Shown: one piece after another, positions 26,932-34,315 of the stretch
Layout of the letters: the number at the start of each line of letters is the position of its first letter
Position numbering within the stretch: the first letter of the stretch is position 1
Source: an uncultured Phascolarctobacterium sp.
GTDB lineage: Bacteria > Bacillota > Negativicutes > Acidaminococcales > Acidaminococcaceae
DNA length: 64,000 nucleotides
Reading direction: 5' to 3'
NCBI GenBank assembly: GCA_900541915.1
Contig: UQLS01000009.1
Span: forward strand, 5,836-69,835
The notes under the pieces: model-generated
Told to the model about the DNA's origin: nothing
What the model saw: the letters and a program-made list of their open reading frames with translations, nothing else
Database searches by the model: none
Position numbers and translations under genes: made by a program

Positions 26932-27955
26932 TGCCTAAAGCTTCCTCAGCAGCATTTTCAACCGGTTTGGCGATAGTCATGCTGCGGATTTTATTTTCAA
27001 TCTCCTGTGCAATATCAGGATTTTCTTTTAAGAATTCCTTAACCTTTTCCTTACCCTGTCCAAGACGCACATCACCATAGGAATACCAGGCACCGCTCTT
27101 ATTGATTACTTCCAGTTCTGCACCTAAGTCTACCAGACAGCCTTCATGAGAAATGCCCTGTCCATACATAATATCAAATTCAGCCTGTTTAAAAGGCGGA
27201 GCAATCTTATTTTTTACTACCTTTACTCTGGTTCTGCTGCCAATCATATCATTACCATTTTTCAAGGTGTCGATACGGCGAACATCCATACGAATAGTAG
27301 AATAGAACTTCAAGGCGCGGCCACCGGTAGTAGTTTCCGGGCTGCCGAACATAACACCAACTTTTTCACGAATCTGATTGATAAAGATAGTTGCACACTT
27401 GGATTTAGCAATCAAGCCAGTTAGTTTGCGCAGAGCCTGACTCATTAATCTTGCCTGTAAACCTACGTGAGAATCTCCCATTTCGCCTTCAATTTCAGCA
27501 CGAGGTACTAAAGCTGCAACGGAGTCGATAACAATAATATCAATAGCACCGCTGCGTACCAGCGCATCAGCGATCTCCAGTGCCTGTTCACCGTTATCCG
27601 GCTGGGAAATCAGCAAATTATCCACATCTACACCTAAGTGACGGGCATATTCCGGGTCAAGAGCATGTTCCGCATCTATAAAAGCTGCATAGCCGCCCAT
27701 TTTCTGTGCTTCTGCAATCATATGCAGGGCAACAGTAGTTTTACCGGAAGATTCAGGACCGTAAATCTCAATAACACGTCCACGAGGAATCCCGCCTACT
27801 CCCAAAGCAATGTCCAGAGATAACGCACCTGTAGGGATAACTTCTATATTCATTTTGGCTTTTGCTTCTCCAAGACGCATAATAGAGCCTTTGCCAAAAT
27901 CTTTTTCTATCTGACGCATAGCCATATCAAGGGCTTTTAATTTTTCGTTGTCCAT
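26900..27955 (-). CDS. recA: Recombinase RecA
   Basis: Catalyses strand exchange and triggers LexA self-cleavage. The 351-residue protein has the Walker A GPESSGKTT, the DNA-binding loop region (EIEGEMGDSHVGLQARLMSQALRKL), and INQIREKVGVMFGSPETTTGG. A GGAGGAC ribosome site precedes the ATG. It is followed by recX and preceded by a consensus promoter that carries a LexA-like box. Confidence 0.98.
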   Translation of the reverse strand: MDNEKLKALDMAMRQIEKDFGKGSIMRLGEAKAKMNIEVIPTGALSLDIALGVGGIPRGRVIEIYGPESSGKTTVALHMIAEAQKMGGYAAFIDAEHALDPEYARHLGVDVDNLLISQPDNGEQALEIADALVRSGAIDIIVIDSVAALVPRAEIEGEMGDSHVGLQARLMSQALRKLTGLIAKSKCATIFINQIREKVGVMFGSPETTTGGRALKFYSTIRMDVRRIDTLKNGNDMIGSRTRVKVVKNKIAPPFKQAEFDIMYGQGISHEGCLVDLGAELEVINKSGAWYSYGDVRLGQGKEKVKEFLKENPDIAQEIENKIRSMTIAKPVENAAEEALGNVETIFKEEI

Positions 27956-27992
27956 GAGTAAGTCCTCCTGACCTTCAGTTTTACTTGTTTAA

Positions 27993-28021
27993 ATTATACA
28001 AACAAAAGTTCGCTTTGTCAA
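27993..28021 (-). promoter_or_regulatory. Consensus sigma-A promoter of recA
   Basis: On the minus strand TTGACA (28016-28021) and TATAAT (27993-27998) are exactly 17 bases apart; both hexamers are perfect. Confidence 0.85.
27999..28012 (-). promoter_or_regulatory. LexA/SOS-like operator in the recA promoter
   Basis: CGAACTTTTGTTTG matches the Gram-positive SOS box CGAAC-N4-GTTCG with one substitution and sits entirely in the spacer between the -35 and -10 hexamers. Confidence 0.75.
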
Positions 28022-28023
28022 GA

Positions 28024-28884
28024 TTACTGTTTTCCTTTTTCCAGTGCTTCAATTTCTTCCTTAGTAAAATTATAAGTAGAATTGCAGAATTGGCAATGCA
28101 CCTCTGTTACCTCATCCTGCTCCAGCTCATGCAATGCATCACTGTTCAGTGAAGCTAATGCATCAAGAATACGTTCACGGCTGCAGCGGCACTTAAAATG
28201 TACAGGTACAGACTCCTTAATATCTACATCAAGACCTCTTGCAATAATCTTGATAATTTTTTCCGGGTCATAGCCAATTTCCAGTAATTGAGAAACATAA
28301 GGCATCATATTAATATTATCTTCCAGTTTAGCCAAAATCTCATCATCACAACCCGGCATAGCCTGTACAAAATAACCGCCGGAAGCAATAACACTGCCTT
28401 CTTTGTCAACTAAGACACCTAAAGCCACAGAAGCCGGAGTCTGCTCAGATTCGTAAAGATACTTGGTCAAATCGCTGGCAATCTCACCATCCTGCAGTTC
28501 ACAATAACCGGTAAACGGCTCAGCATTCTGCAGATAACGGGTAACGATTATATTGCCGTTGCCGATCGCTCCGCCAATATCAAGTTTGCCATCTTTTAAA
28601 GGCAGAAAGACATCATTATTTTCTACATAACCACGTACGCAGTTTCCTTCTGCATCAGCAACAACTTCTCCTATTGGCCCGTCACCTTTCAGACGCACAG
28701 TAATACGTTCATTATCCTTCATGGTAGCAGCCAATAACAACGCACCGTTCATAGCTCTTCCCAATGCAGCACTGGCAAGGTGAGAACATTTATGTCTTCC
28801 CGCCAATTCGTTTACCAGATTAGTAGTGCATAAGGCATAAATGCGTACACCCTCTACCGTAGCCTTAGTCAATATATCCTGCAT
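28024..28884 (-). CDS. hslO: Redox-regulated chaperone Hsp33
   Basis: A holdase chaperone activated by oxidation. The 286-residue protein has the N-terminal chaperone domain (AALGRAMNGALLLAATM, ITVRLKGDGPIGEVVADAEG) and the C-terminal zinc switch with two cysteine pairs, CRC in FKCRCSRERI and CxxC in VHCQFCNSTYNF. Its stop is only about 3 bases from the recA -35 box. Confidence 0.95.
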   Translation of the reverse strand: MQDILTKATVEGVRIYALCTTNLVNELAGRHKCSHLASAALGRAMNGALLLAATMKDNERITVRLKGDGPIGEVVADAEGNCVRGYVENNDVFLPLKDGKLDIGGAIGNGNIIVTRYLQNAEPFTGYCELQDGEIASDLTKYLYESEQTPASVALGVLVDKEGSVIASGGYFVQAMPGCDDEILAKLEDNINMMPYVSQLLEIGYDPEKIIKIIARGLDVDIKESVPVHFKCRCSRERILDALASLNSDALHELEQDEVTEVHCQFCNSTYNFTKEEIEALEKGKQ

Positions 28885-28972
28885 AATAAAACTCCTTTCC
28901 GTAACTGCATTGCAATCATACTTTTCATTATATAGATTATCATCTTTAAATACAAGTTTATCTTCTGCAACA

Positions 28973-29001
28973 CAAAAGGCCGAGAGCTATGCTCCCGGCC
29001 T
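28973..29001 (-). terminator. Terminator of the riboflavin operon
   Basis: AGGCCGGGAGC...GCTCTCGGCCT (11-bp stem with one wobble pair, 3-base loop, 28977-29001) is followed by U4 on the minus strand, 13 bases past the ribH stop. Confidence 0.85.
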
Positions 29002-29013
29002 CAAAGCATTTTC

Positions 29014-29475
29014 TTAGATTTCTTTAAAAAGATTTACCATTTCAATAGCAGTCATAGCTGCATCCACGCCTTTATTACCGGCTTTGGTGCCTGCACGTTC
29101 AACAGCTTGCTGAATATTTTCGGTAGTCAGAATACCAAAAGCAACAGGCAGACCGTATTCAAGGCTGACATGTGCAATACCTTTGGAAGCTTCAGCACAT
29201 ACATAGTCAAAATGCGGTGTTGCACCACGAATAACTGCACCCAGGCAGATAATAGCATCATATTTACCGCTGGCAGCCAATTTTTTAGCAGCTAAAGGAA
29301 CTTCAAAAGCACCGGGTACCCATGCTACAGTGATATCTGCGTCTTCAGCTTCATGTCTTTTCAGGCAGTCTACCGCACCGCTCAGCAGTTTGCTGGTAAT
29401 AAATTCATTAAAACGTGCTACTACGATAGCAACCTTCATTCCTTTGGCAGTTAATTTACCTTCTAAAATATTCAT
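29014..29475 (-). CDS. ribH: 6,7-dimethyl-8-ribityllumazine synthase
   Basis: Condenses dihydroxybutanone phosphate with the ribitylaminopyrimidine to form lumazine. The 153-residue protein has the family motifs VARFNEFI, VPGAFEVPLAAKKLA and GAVIRGATPHFDYV, the last with the catalytic His. It is the last gene of the rib operon, 12 bases after ribBA, and is followed by a terminator. Confidence 0.97.
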   Translation of the reverse strand: MNILEGKLTAKGMKVAIVVARFNEFITSKLLSGAVDCLKRHEAEDADITVAWVPGAFEVPLAAKKLAASGKYDAIICLGAVIRGATPHFDYVCAEASKGIAHVSLEYGLPVAFGILTTENIQQAVERAGTKAGNKGVDAAMTAIEMVNLFKEI

Positions 29476-29487
29476 TTTATATCCTCC

Positions 29488-30720
29488 TTATTTGTGGCAG
29501 CAGGAGCAATGCAGCTCATGGCCCATTTTTTCTTCTTTGACATCAAGATAATGTTCATTGTACTTATTAGGCTCTATAACCAGCGGCACACGCTCAGTGA
29601 TAGTTATGCCATAACCTGACAAGCCGATACGTTTTGCCGGATTATTAGTAATAAGACGTATGCTGGTAAGACCCAAATCAGCAAGAATTTGCGCGCCGAT
29701 ACCATAATCGCGCAAGTCAGGAGCAAAACCAAGCTTTACATTGGCTTCTACAGTATCAAGTCCTTGATCCTGCAGCGCATAGGCTCTAATTTTATTAGCA
29801 AGGCCAATGCCACGCCCCTCCTGGCGCATATAGATAACAGCTCCGCAGCCTTCTTTTTCAATCATACGCAGGGCATTACCCAGCTGATCACCGCAGTCGC
29901 AGCGCAGGCTTCCCAATGCATCACCAGTCAGACATTCAGAGTGCACACGCACCAGTACATTCTCTTTACCAGCAATATCACCTTTGACAATAGCAACATG
30001 ACACAAATCATCCAAATCATTTTCATAGGCAATGATTCTGAAATTGCCGTACTTGCTCGGCAAAGCAGCCTCTGCAGCTCTATGTACCATTTTTTCATGA
30101 GCTTTCCTGTATGCAACCAGGTCTGCCACAGTAATGAAAACTAAGTCATATTTACGCGCAAACTCAATTAAATCAGGGGTACGCGCCATATGACCATCTT
30201 CATTCATAATCTCACAGCAAATGCCTACAGGCTTCAAGCCGGCAAGGCGGCATAAATCTACAGTGGCTTCTGTATGGCCAGTGCGTACCAATACGCCGCC
30301 TTCTCGCGCACGCAACGGGAATACATGTCCAGGTCTGCGGAAATCTCCCGGCTGAGCATTTTCTTCAGCACATTTTTTCATAGTAAACGCACGTTCATAG
30401 GCAGAAATACCAGTAGTAGTTTCCACATGGTCTATGGATACAGAAAAGGCTGTTTCATGGTTATCAGTATTTCTGCTGACCATAGCTCCCAGCTGCAGTT
30501 TATCCATGATTTCACCAGCCGCAGGCATGCAGATAAGCCCGCGAGCTTCTTTCGCCATAAAGTTAATCGCTTCCGGCGTACAGAGCTCTGCCGCCATAAT
30601 CAGATCGCCTTCGTTTTCACGGTCTTCATCGTCTGTTACCAGTACCATTTTGCCAGCTTTCATAGCAGCAATAGCTTCTTCAATAGTATTATACTTGAAC
30701 TTTTCTTCCACTTTTTTCAC
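29488..30720 (-). CDS. ribBA: Bifunctional 3,4-dihydroxy-2-butanone-4-phosphate synthase/GTP cyclohydrolase II
   Basis: Makes both precursors of riboflavin. Of the 410 residues, the N-terminal half is RibB (VTDDEDRENEGDLIMAAE, TGHTEATVDL) and the C-terminal half, from about residue 208, is RibA with the zinc cysteines in SECLTGDALGSLRCDCGDQL and RQEGRGIGLANKIRAY. Both domains have their key residues, so there is no sign of a dead half. It follows ribE by 3 bases. Confidence 0.97.
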   Translation of the reverse strand: MKKVEEKFKYNTIEEAIAAMKAGKMVLVTDDEDRENEGDLIMAAELCTPEAINFMAKEARGLICMPAAGEIMDKLQLGAMVSRNTDNHETAFSVSIDHVETTTGISAYERAFTMKKCAEENAQPGDFRRPGHVFPLRAREGGVLVRTGHTEATVDLCRLAGLKPVGICCEIMNEDGHMARTPDLIEFARKYDLVFITVADLVAYRKAHEKMVHRAAEAALPSKYGNFRIIAYENDLDDLCHVAIVKGDIAGKENVLVRVHSECLTGDALGSLRCDCGDQLGNALRMIEKEGCGAVIYMRQEGRGIGLANKIRAYALQDQGLDTVEANVKLGFAPDLRDYGIGAQILADLGLTSIRLITNNPAKRIGLSGYGITITERVPLVIEPNKYNEHYLDVKEEKMGHELHCSCCHK

Positions 30721-30723
30721 CTC

Positions 30724-31374
30724 TTATATAAATCCATTTTCCAGTAAAATATTTTTATCAAGCTGCTTTTCTGATTTTCCGTACGCACCAGTATTTAAAA
30801 GTCTTTCCACATATTTGCCGATGATATCTGTTTCCAAATTAACCTTATCACCTACACCTTTAAATCCCAACGTCGTTTCTTTAGCAGTATGAGGAATAAT
30901 GGCTACAGAAAAACTGCTGTCTGTAACTGCTGTTACCGTAAGGCTTATACCGTCAATAGCAATACTTCCTTTAGGCAGAATATAGCGCAGCAGCCGTGCT
31001 TCAGCAGCTATTTCTACTACATCGGCAATACCTTCCGGTCTCCTGCTGATAATTGTACCCAGACCTTCCACATGTCCGCTTACAATATGTCCGTCTAAAC
31101 CATCACATAAATGCAATGTTCGCTCCAAATTTACCTTATCACCAGCATGCAGACTGCCTATATTAGTCAGGCGCACCGTTTCCGGCATCACATCAGCAGT
31201 AAAGGCAGAATCATGCATATCTACTACAGTAAGGCAGGCACCATTTACAGCAACACTGTCACCAATTTTCAGATTCTGCATGACCTTTACTGCACTGACC
31301 GTAAGATGATACGACTCTCCCTGTCTGTCCAGACGCTGCACTGTTCCCAGTTCAGCTACAAGTCCTGTAAACAT
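30724..31374 (-). CDS. ribE: Riboflavin synthase alpha subunit
   Basis: Dismutates two lumazines into riboflavin and the pyrimidine precursor. The 216-residue protein starts with the invariant MFTG and has two lumazine-binding repeats (about 1-97 and 98-200), each with a G-DSVAVNGACLTV or GSIAIDGISLTV core. Its ATG follows directly on the ribD stop. Confidence 0.97.
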   Translation of the reverse strand: MFTGLVAELGTVQRLDRQGESYHLTVSAVKVMQNLKIGDSVAVNGACLTVVDMHDSAFTADVMPETVRLTNIGSLHAGDKVNLERTLHLCDGLDGHIVSGHVEGLGTIISRRPEGIADVVEIAAEARLLRYILPKGSIAIDGISLTVTAVTDSSFSVAIIPHTAKETTLGFKGVGDKVNLETDIIGKYVERLLNTGAYGKSEKQLDKNILLENGFI

Positions 31375-32475
31375 TCAGCAGTCTCCTTTCCTTACAATAC
31401 CAGTAATCATAATATCTTTCCCCAACAGCTGCTGTTCAACATCATCTAACTGCCACCCGGCAGCTACTAATTTACTACCTACTCCGCCTATTGGGGATAA
31501 GCTTTCCTTACCGCCAATCAGCTTAGGGGCAATAAAAGCATATACTCTGTCTGCCAGCCCGCTATCATAAAAAGCTCCATGCACAGCACTGCCACCTTCT
31601 ACAAGCAAACTGGTGATATTAAGCTTGCTCAATTTTTGAACAACCTGCTCGATAGATAAGCTGCCATCTTTTAATGGCAGTCTTATTACTTCAACATTCT
31701 TTTTTAGCTCTAAATAATTCTGTTTTTGTTTATCCGCTTCTGCACCTGTAAAAATAATAGTTCGCGCCTCTTCATTAAGCACTTTAGCCTGTAAAGGTAT
31801 TTTCAAACTACTATCCAGTACAACACGGACAGGATTTTTGCCGCTTACCATCCTTGTCGTCAGTTCAGGATCATCAGCCAGTACTGTACCTATACCTACT
31901 AATACTGCATCATGCTGCCTACGCAGACGATGAGCAAAACGTCTTGCCTCTTCTCCTGTTATCCATTTGGAGTCACCGGTAGAAGTAGCTATCTTGCCAT
32001 CCAAGGTCATAGCATACTTTAAGGTTATAAAAGGTCTTTTTTTAGTAATCCAGCAGAAAAATCTTTCGTTTAATTTCTTAGCCTGCTCTTCACACATACC
32101 GCAGCTTACTTCTATACCGGCCTGACGTAAATACTCAAGACCTCGTCCGGCAACCAGCGGATTAGGGTCAAGACACGCTGCCACAACTTTCGTAACGCCT
32201 GCCTCTGCCAAAGCCTTGCAGCAAGGTCCTGTACGACCGTAATGAGAACAGGGTTCCAAGGTAACGTAGGCAGTAGCTCCCTTAGCCAAATCACCTGCTG
32301 CCAGCAACGCATTTACCTCAGCATGAGCTTCGCCGGCTCGATGATGATAGCCTTCACCAACAATAATGCCTCTATCATCTACCAGTACACAGCCTACCAT
32401 TGGGTTAGGGCTGGTATCGCCTTCAGCTCTTTCAGCCAGTTTCAGCGCATGCAGCATATATTTTTCTTCATTCAT
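31375..32475 (-). CDS. ribD: Riboflavin biosynthesis deaminase/reductase RibD
   Basis: Two consecutive steps: pyrimidine deamination and side-chain reduction. The N-terminal domain is a cytidine-deaminase fold with HAEVNAL and PCSHYGRTGPC zinc ligands; the C-terminal domain is the NADPH-dependent reductase (YAMTLDGKIAT, VGIGTVLADDPELTTR, LLVEGG). The ATG at 32475 has GGAGTGAG eight bases upstream and the family N-terminus (MNEEKYMLHALKLA). Frames extending upstream would read through the riboswitch terminator. First gene of the rib operon. Confidence 0.96.
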   Translation of the reverse strand: MNEEKYMLHALKLAERAEGDTSPNPMVGCVLVDDRGIIVGEGYHHRAGEAHAEVNALLAAGDLAKGATAYVTLEPCSHYGRTGPCCKALAEAGVTKVVAACLDPNPLVAGRGLEYLRQAGIEVSCGMCEEQAKKLNERFFCWITKKRPFITLKYAMTLDGKIATSTGDSKWITGEEARRFAHRLRRQHDAVLVGIGTVLADDPELTTRMVSGKNPVRVVLDSSLKIPLQAKVLNEEARTIIFTGAEADKQKQNYLELKKNVEVIRLPLKDGSLSIEQVVQKLSKLNITSLLVEGGSAVHGAFYDSGLADRVYAFIAPKLIGGKESLSPIGGVGSKLVAAGWQLDDVEQQLLGKDIMITGIVRKGDC

Positions 32476-32496
32476 AGTACTCACTCCGAAAAAACA

Positions 32497-32533
32497 AAAC
32501 CGCATCCTTAACCTTTGAGCAAGAATGCGGTTT
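32497..32533 (-). terminator. Riboswitch-controlled intrinsic terminator before ribD
   Basis: On the minus strand AAACCGCATTC and GGATGCGGTTT (32523-32533 with 32497-32508) form the stem, followed by a U-rich run. The loop contains CAAAGGTTAA (32508-32517), a perfect complement of the 5' aptamer strand. Confidence 0.85.
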
Positions 32534-32544
32534 GAAACCATTTT

Positions 32545-32655
32545 CACCTTTTCTCATCCAGACTATACTGTCGGTACAGGAATCACACCTGTTCATGCCC
32601 GAAGGCTCGCGGACTATACCGCCGGTAGGGAATTGCACCCTGCCCCAAAGGTTAA
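32545..32655 (-). promoter_or_regulatory. FMN riboswitch (RFN element)
   Basis: The minus strand shows conserved RFN blocks: GGGGCAGGGTG, CCTACCGGCGGTA, AGTCCGCGAGC, TGATTCCTGTACCGACAGT and AGTCTGGATG. The P1 helix pairs ACCTTT near 32652 with AAAGGT at 32546-32551. It is followed by a terminator and ribD, so FMN should switch the rib operon off by early termination. The 32476-32783 gap (308 bases) holds this element, its terminator and the promoter, and nothing else I can see apart from a weak hairpin after rpe. Confidence 0.95.
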
Positions 32656-32714
32656 CGTTATGCAATTATCAGTTTAATTTTTCTTAATTTACAGCAAGAA
32701 AAATCTTTACCTAT

Positions 32715-32743
32715 ATTATATCTTTCTCAAGATATTTTTACAA
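32715..32743 (-). promoter_or_regulatory. Predicted promoter of the rib operon
   Basis: TTGTAA (32738-32743) and TATAAT (32715-32720) on the minus strand, spacer 17, lie about 60 bases before the RFN element. Confidence 0.6.
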
Positions 32744-32761
32744 CGGCACAGACATAAAATT

Positions 32762-32780
32762 CACAGAAATTACATCTGTG
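32762..32780 (-). terminator. Weak hairpin after rpe, possible terminator
   Basis: A 6-bp stem CACAGA/TCTGTG is followed by AATTTT on the minus strand; short for a terminator. Confidence 0.35.
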
Positions 32781-32783
32781 TTC

Positions 32784-33428
32784 TTAGCCGCGCAAGCTGG
32801 CAATAGCCTGCGCTACATCTTCTGCTCCATACACATAAGAACCTGCAACTAAGATATTGGCACCAGCTGCAGTTACCAGCTTAGCCGTCTTATCATTAAT
32901 ACCGCCGTCAACTTGGATATCGACTGCCAAATCGCGCTCTTTAATCATTTCTGCCAGACGACGTACTTTCGGTACCATGGTTTCAATAAAAGACTGTCCG
33001 CCAAAGCCAGGATTTACTGTCATTAAAAGTACCATATCTACATAAGGAAGAATTTCTTCAACAGCAGCCAGCGGAGTAGCAGGATTAAGAGCAACACCAG
33101 CCTTCATATTGCCTGCTTTTATCTGCTGTATGCAGCGATGCAGATGCTTAGTTGCCTCTGCATGTACAACAATCTGGTCAGCTCCTGCCTTCTTAAAATC
33201 TTCAATATACTTTTCAGGATTTTCTACCATCAAATGACAGTCAAAAAATAAGTCAGTCACCTTTCTAATCTTTTGTACGACAGGAGCACCAAAAGTAAGG
33301 TTGGGAACGAACAAACCGTCCATAACGTCAATATGTACCCAGTCAGCTCCGGCTACTTCAATTTTCTTAATTTCATCTGCCAAAAACGCAAAATCAGCAG
33401 ATAAAATGGAAGGTGCTATTTTAATCAT
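32784..33428 (-). CDS. rpe: Ribulose-phosphate 3-epimerase
   Basis: Interconverts ribulose-5-phosphate and xylulose-5-phosphate in the pentose phosphate pathway. The 214-residue TIM barrel has PSILSADFAFLADEI, HIDVMDGLFVPNLTFG, DCHLMVENP, MTVNPGFGGQSFI and VDGGIN with the metal and catalytic residues. Its ATG overlaps the rsgA stop by 4 bases. It closes the priA-to-rpe block. Confidence 0.97.
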   Translation of the reverse strand: MIKIAPSILSADFAFLADEIKKIEVAGADWVHIDVMDGLFVPNLTFGAPVVQKIRKVTDLFFDCHLMVENPEKYIEDFKKAGADQIVVHAEATKHLHRCIQQIKAGNMKAGVALNPATPLAAVEEILPYVDMVLLMTVNPGFGGQSFIETMVPKVRRLAEMIKERDLAVDIQVDGGINDKTAKLVTAAGANILVAGSYVYGAEDVAQAIASLRG

Positions 33429-34315
33429 AATTTTTTGCCCTCTCTTTCCTGAAAAGTCTTTATTTCCTGCAGTATATCTAAATAGGACTGATACCTGCTA
33501 TCAGCAATATCTCCCTGCTTTACAGCCTGTTTCACACCGCAAATCGGCTCATGCGTATGTGTACAGGGGGAAAATCTGCATCCGCCTTCAAACTCCGCAA
33601 ATTCTCGGAATCCGTGTACCAAAGTTTTATCATCCAGCTCTTCTAACAGCAGGTTGCCAAAGCCGGGCGTGTCAGCAATATACCCTTTGTCAAAAGGCAA
33701 AAGCTGAGAAAAACGAGTAGTGTGCTTACCACGACCAATTTTTTCACTTACATTACCGGTTTGCAAACTTACTGTTGGGTCTATGGCATTAATAGTTGAA
33801 GATTTACCTACGCCTGAAGGACCGCCAAAAGCACATATACAGCCTTCCAAGCGTTTTTTTAACGCTTCTATGCCCTTATTTTCACAGGCGGAAATGCAAT
33901 ATACCTCATAACCAATGTCCTGATAAACACTGTAAATCTTTTGTACCAATGTTTCATCAGCCAGGTCGCACTTATTTAATACTAAAATAGCCGGTATCTT
34001 GGCAAGCTCAGCTAATGCCAGCAGTTTATCAGCCAAAAGAAAACTGAAATCAGGTGTAACACAGGCAAAAGTTACTACCAGCAAATCAAGATTAGCAATA
34101 GTCGGACGCAGCAGAAAGTTTTTGCGCGGCAAAACCTTCTTAATCATGCCTTCTTCGCCGTTACCAACCTCAAAGCTTACCATATCCCCTGTAACCAAGG
34201 AAAAACGATTTTGCTTCATCTTGCCTTTAACTTTACAGGTATAAATACAATCTTCTGCATTTACATAATAATAGCCGTTATAATTTTTTAAAACTCTGCC
34301 TTGCAGTTCACTCAC
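33425..34315 (-). CDS. rsgA: Small ribosomal subunit biogenesis GTPase RsgA
   Basis: A circularly permuted GTPase that acts late in 30S assembly. The 296 residues hold an N-terminal OB domain, the permuted G motifs in the order NKCD (G4), GPSGVGKSST (G1), and DTPGFG (G3), and a C-terminal zinc-binding segment with CRFSPCTHTHEPICGVK. Its ATG overlaps the prkC stop by 4 bases and its end overlaps rpe. The prpC-prkC-rsgA-rpe order is conserved in Firmicutes. Confidence 0.96.
   Translation of the reverse strand: MSELQGRVLKNYNGYYYVNAEDCIYTCKVKGKMKQNRFSLVTGDMVSFEVGNGEEGMIKKVLPRKNFLLRPTIANLDLLVVTFACVTPDFSFLLADKLLALAELAKIPAILVLNKCDLADETLVQKIYSVYQDIGYEVYCISACENKGIEALKKRLEGCICAFGGPSGVGKSSTINAIDPTVSLQTGNVSEKIGRGKHTTRFSQLLPFDKGYIADTPGFGNLLLEELDDKTLVHGFREFAEFEGGCRFSPCTHTHEPICGVKQAVKQGDIADSRYQSYLDILQEIKTFQEREGKKL

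Noticed and set aside
32468..32665. A 65-codon minus-strand open frame across the ribD leader
   Set aside because: It lies wholly over the FMN aptamer and its terminator, and its translation resembles no protein.
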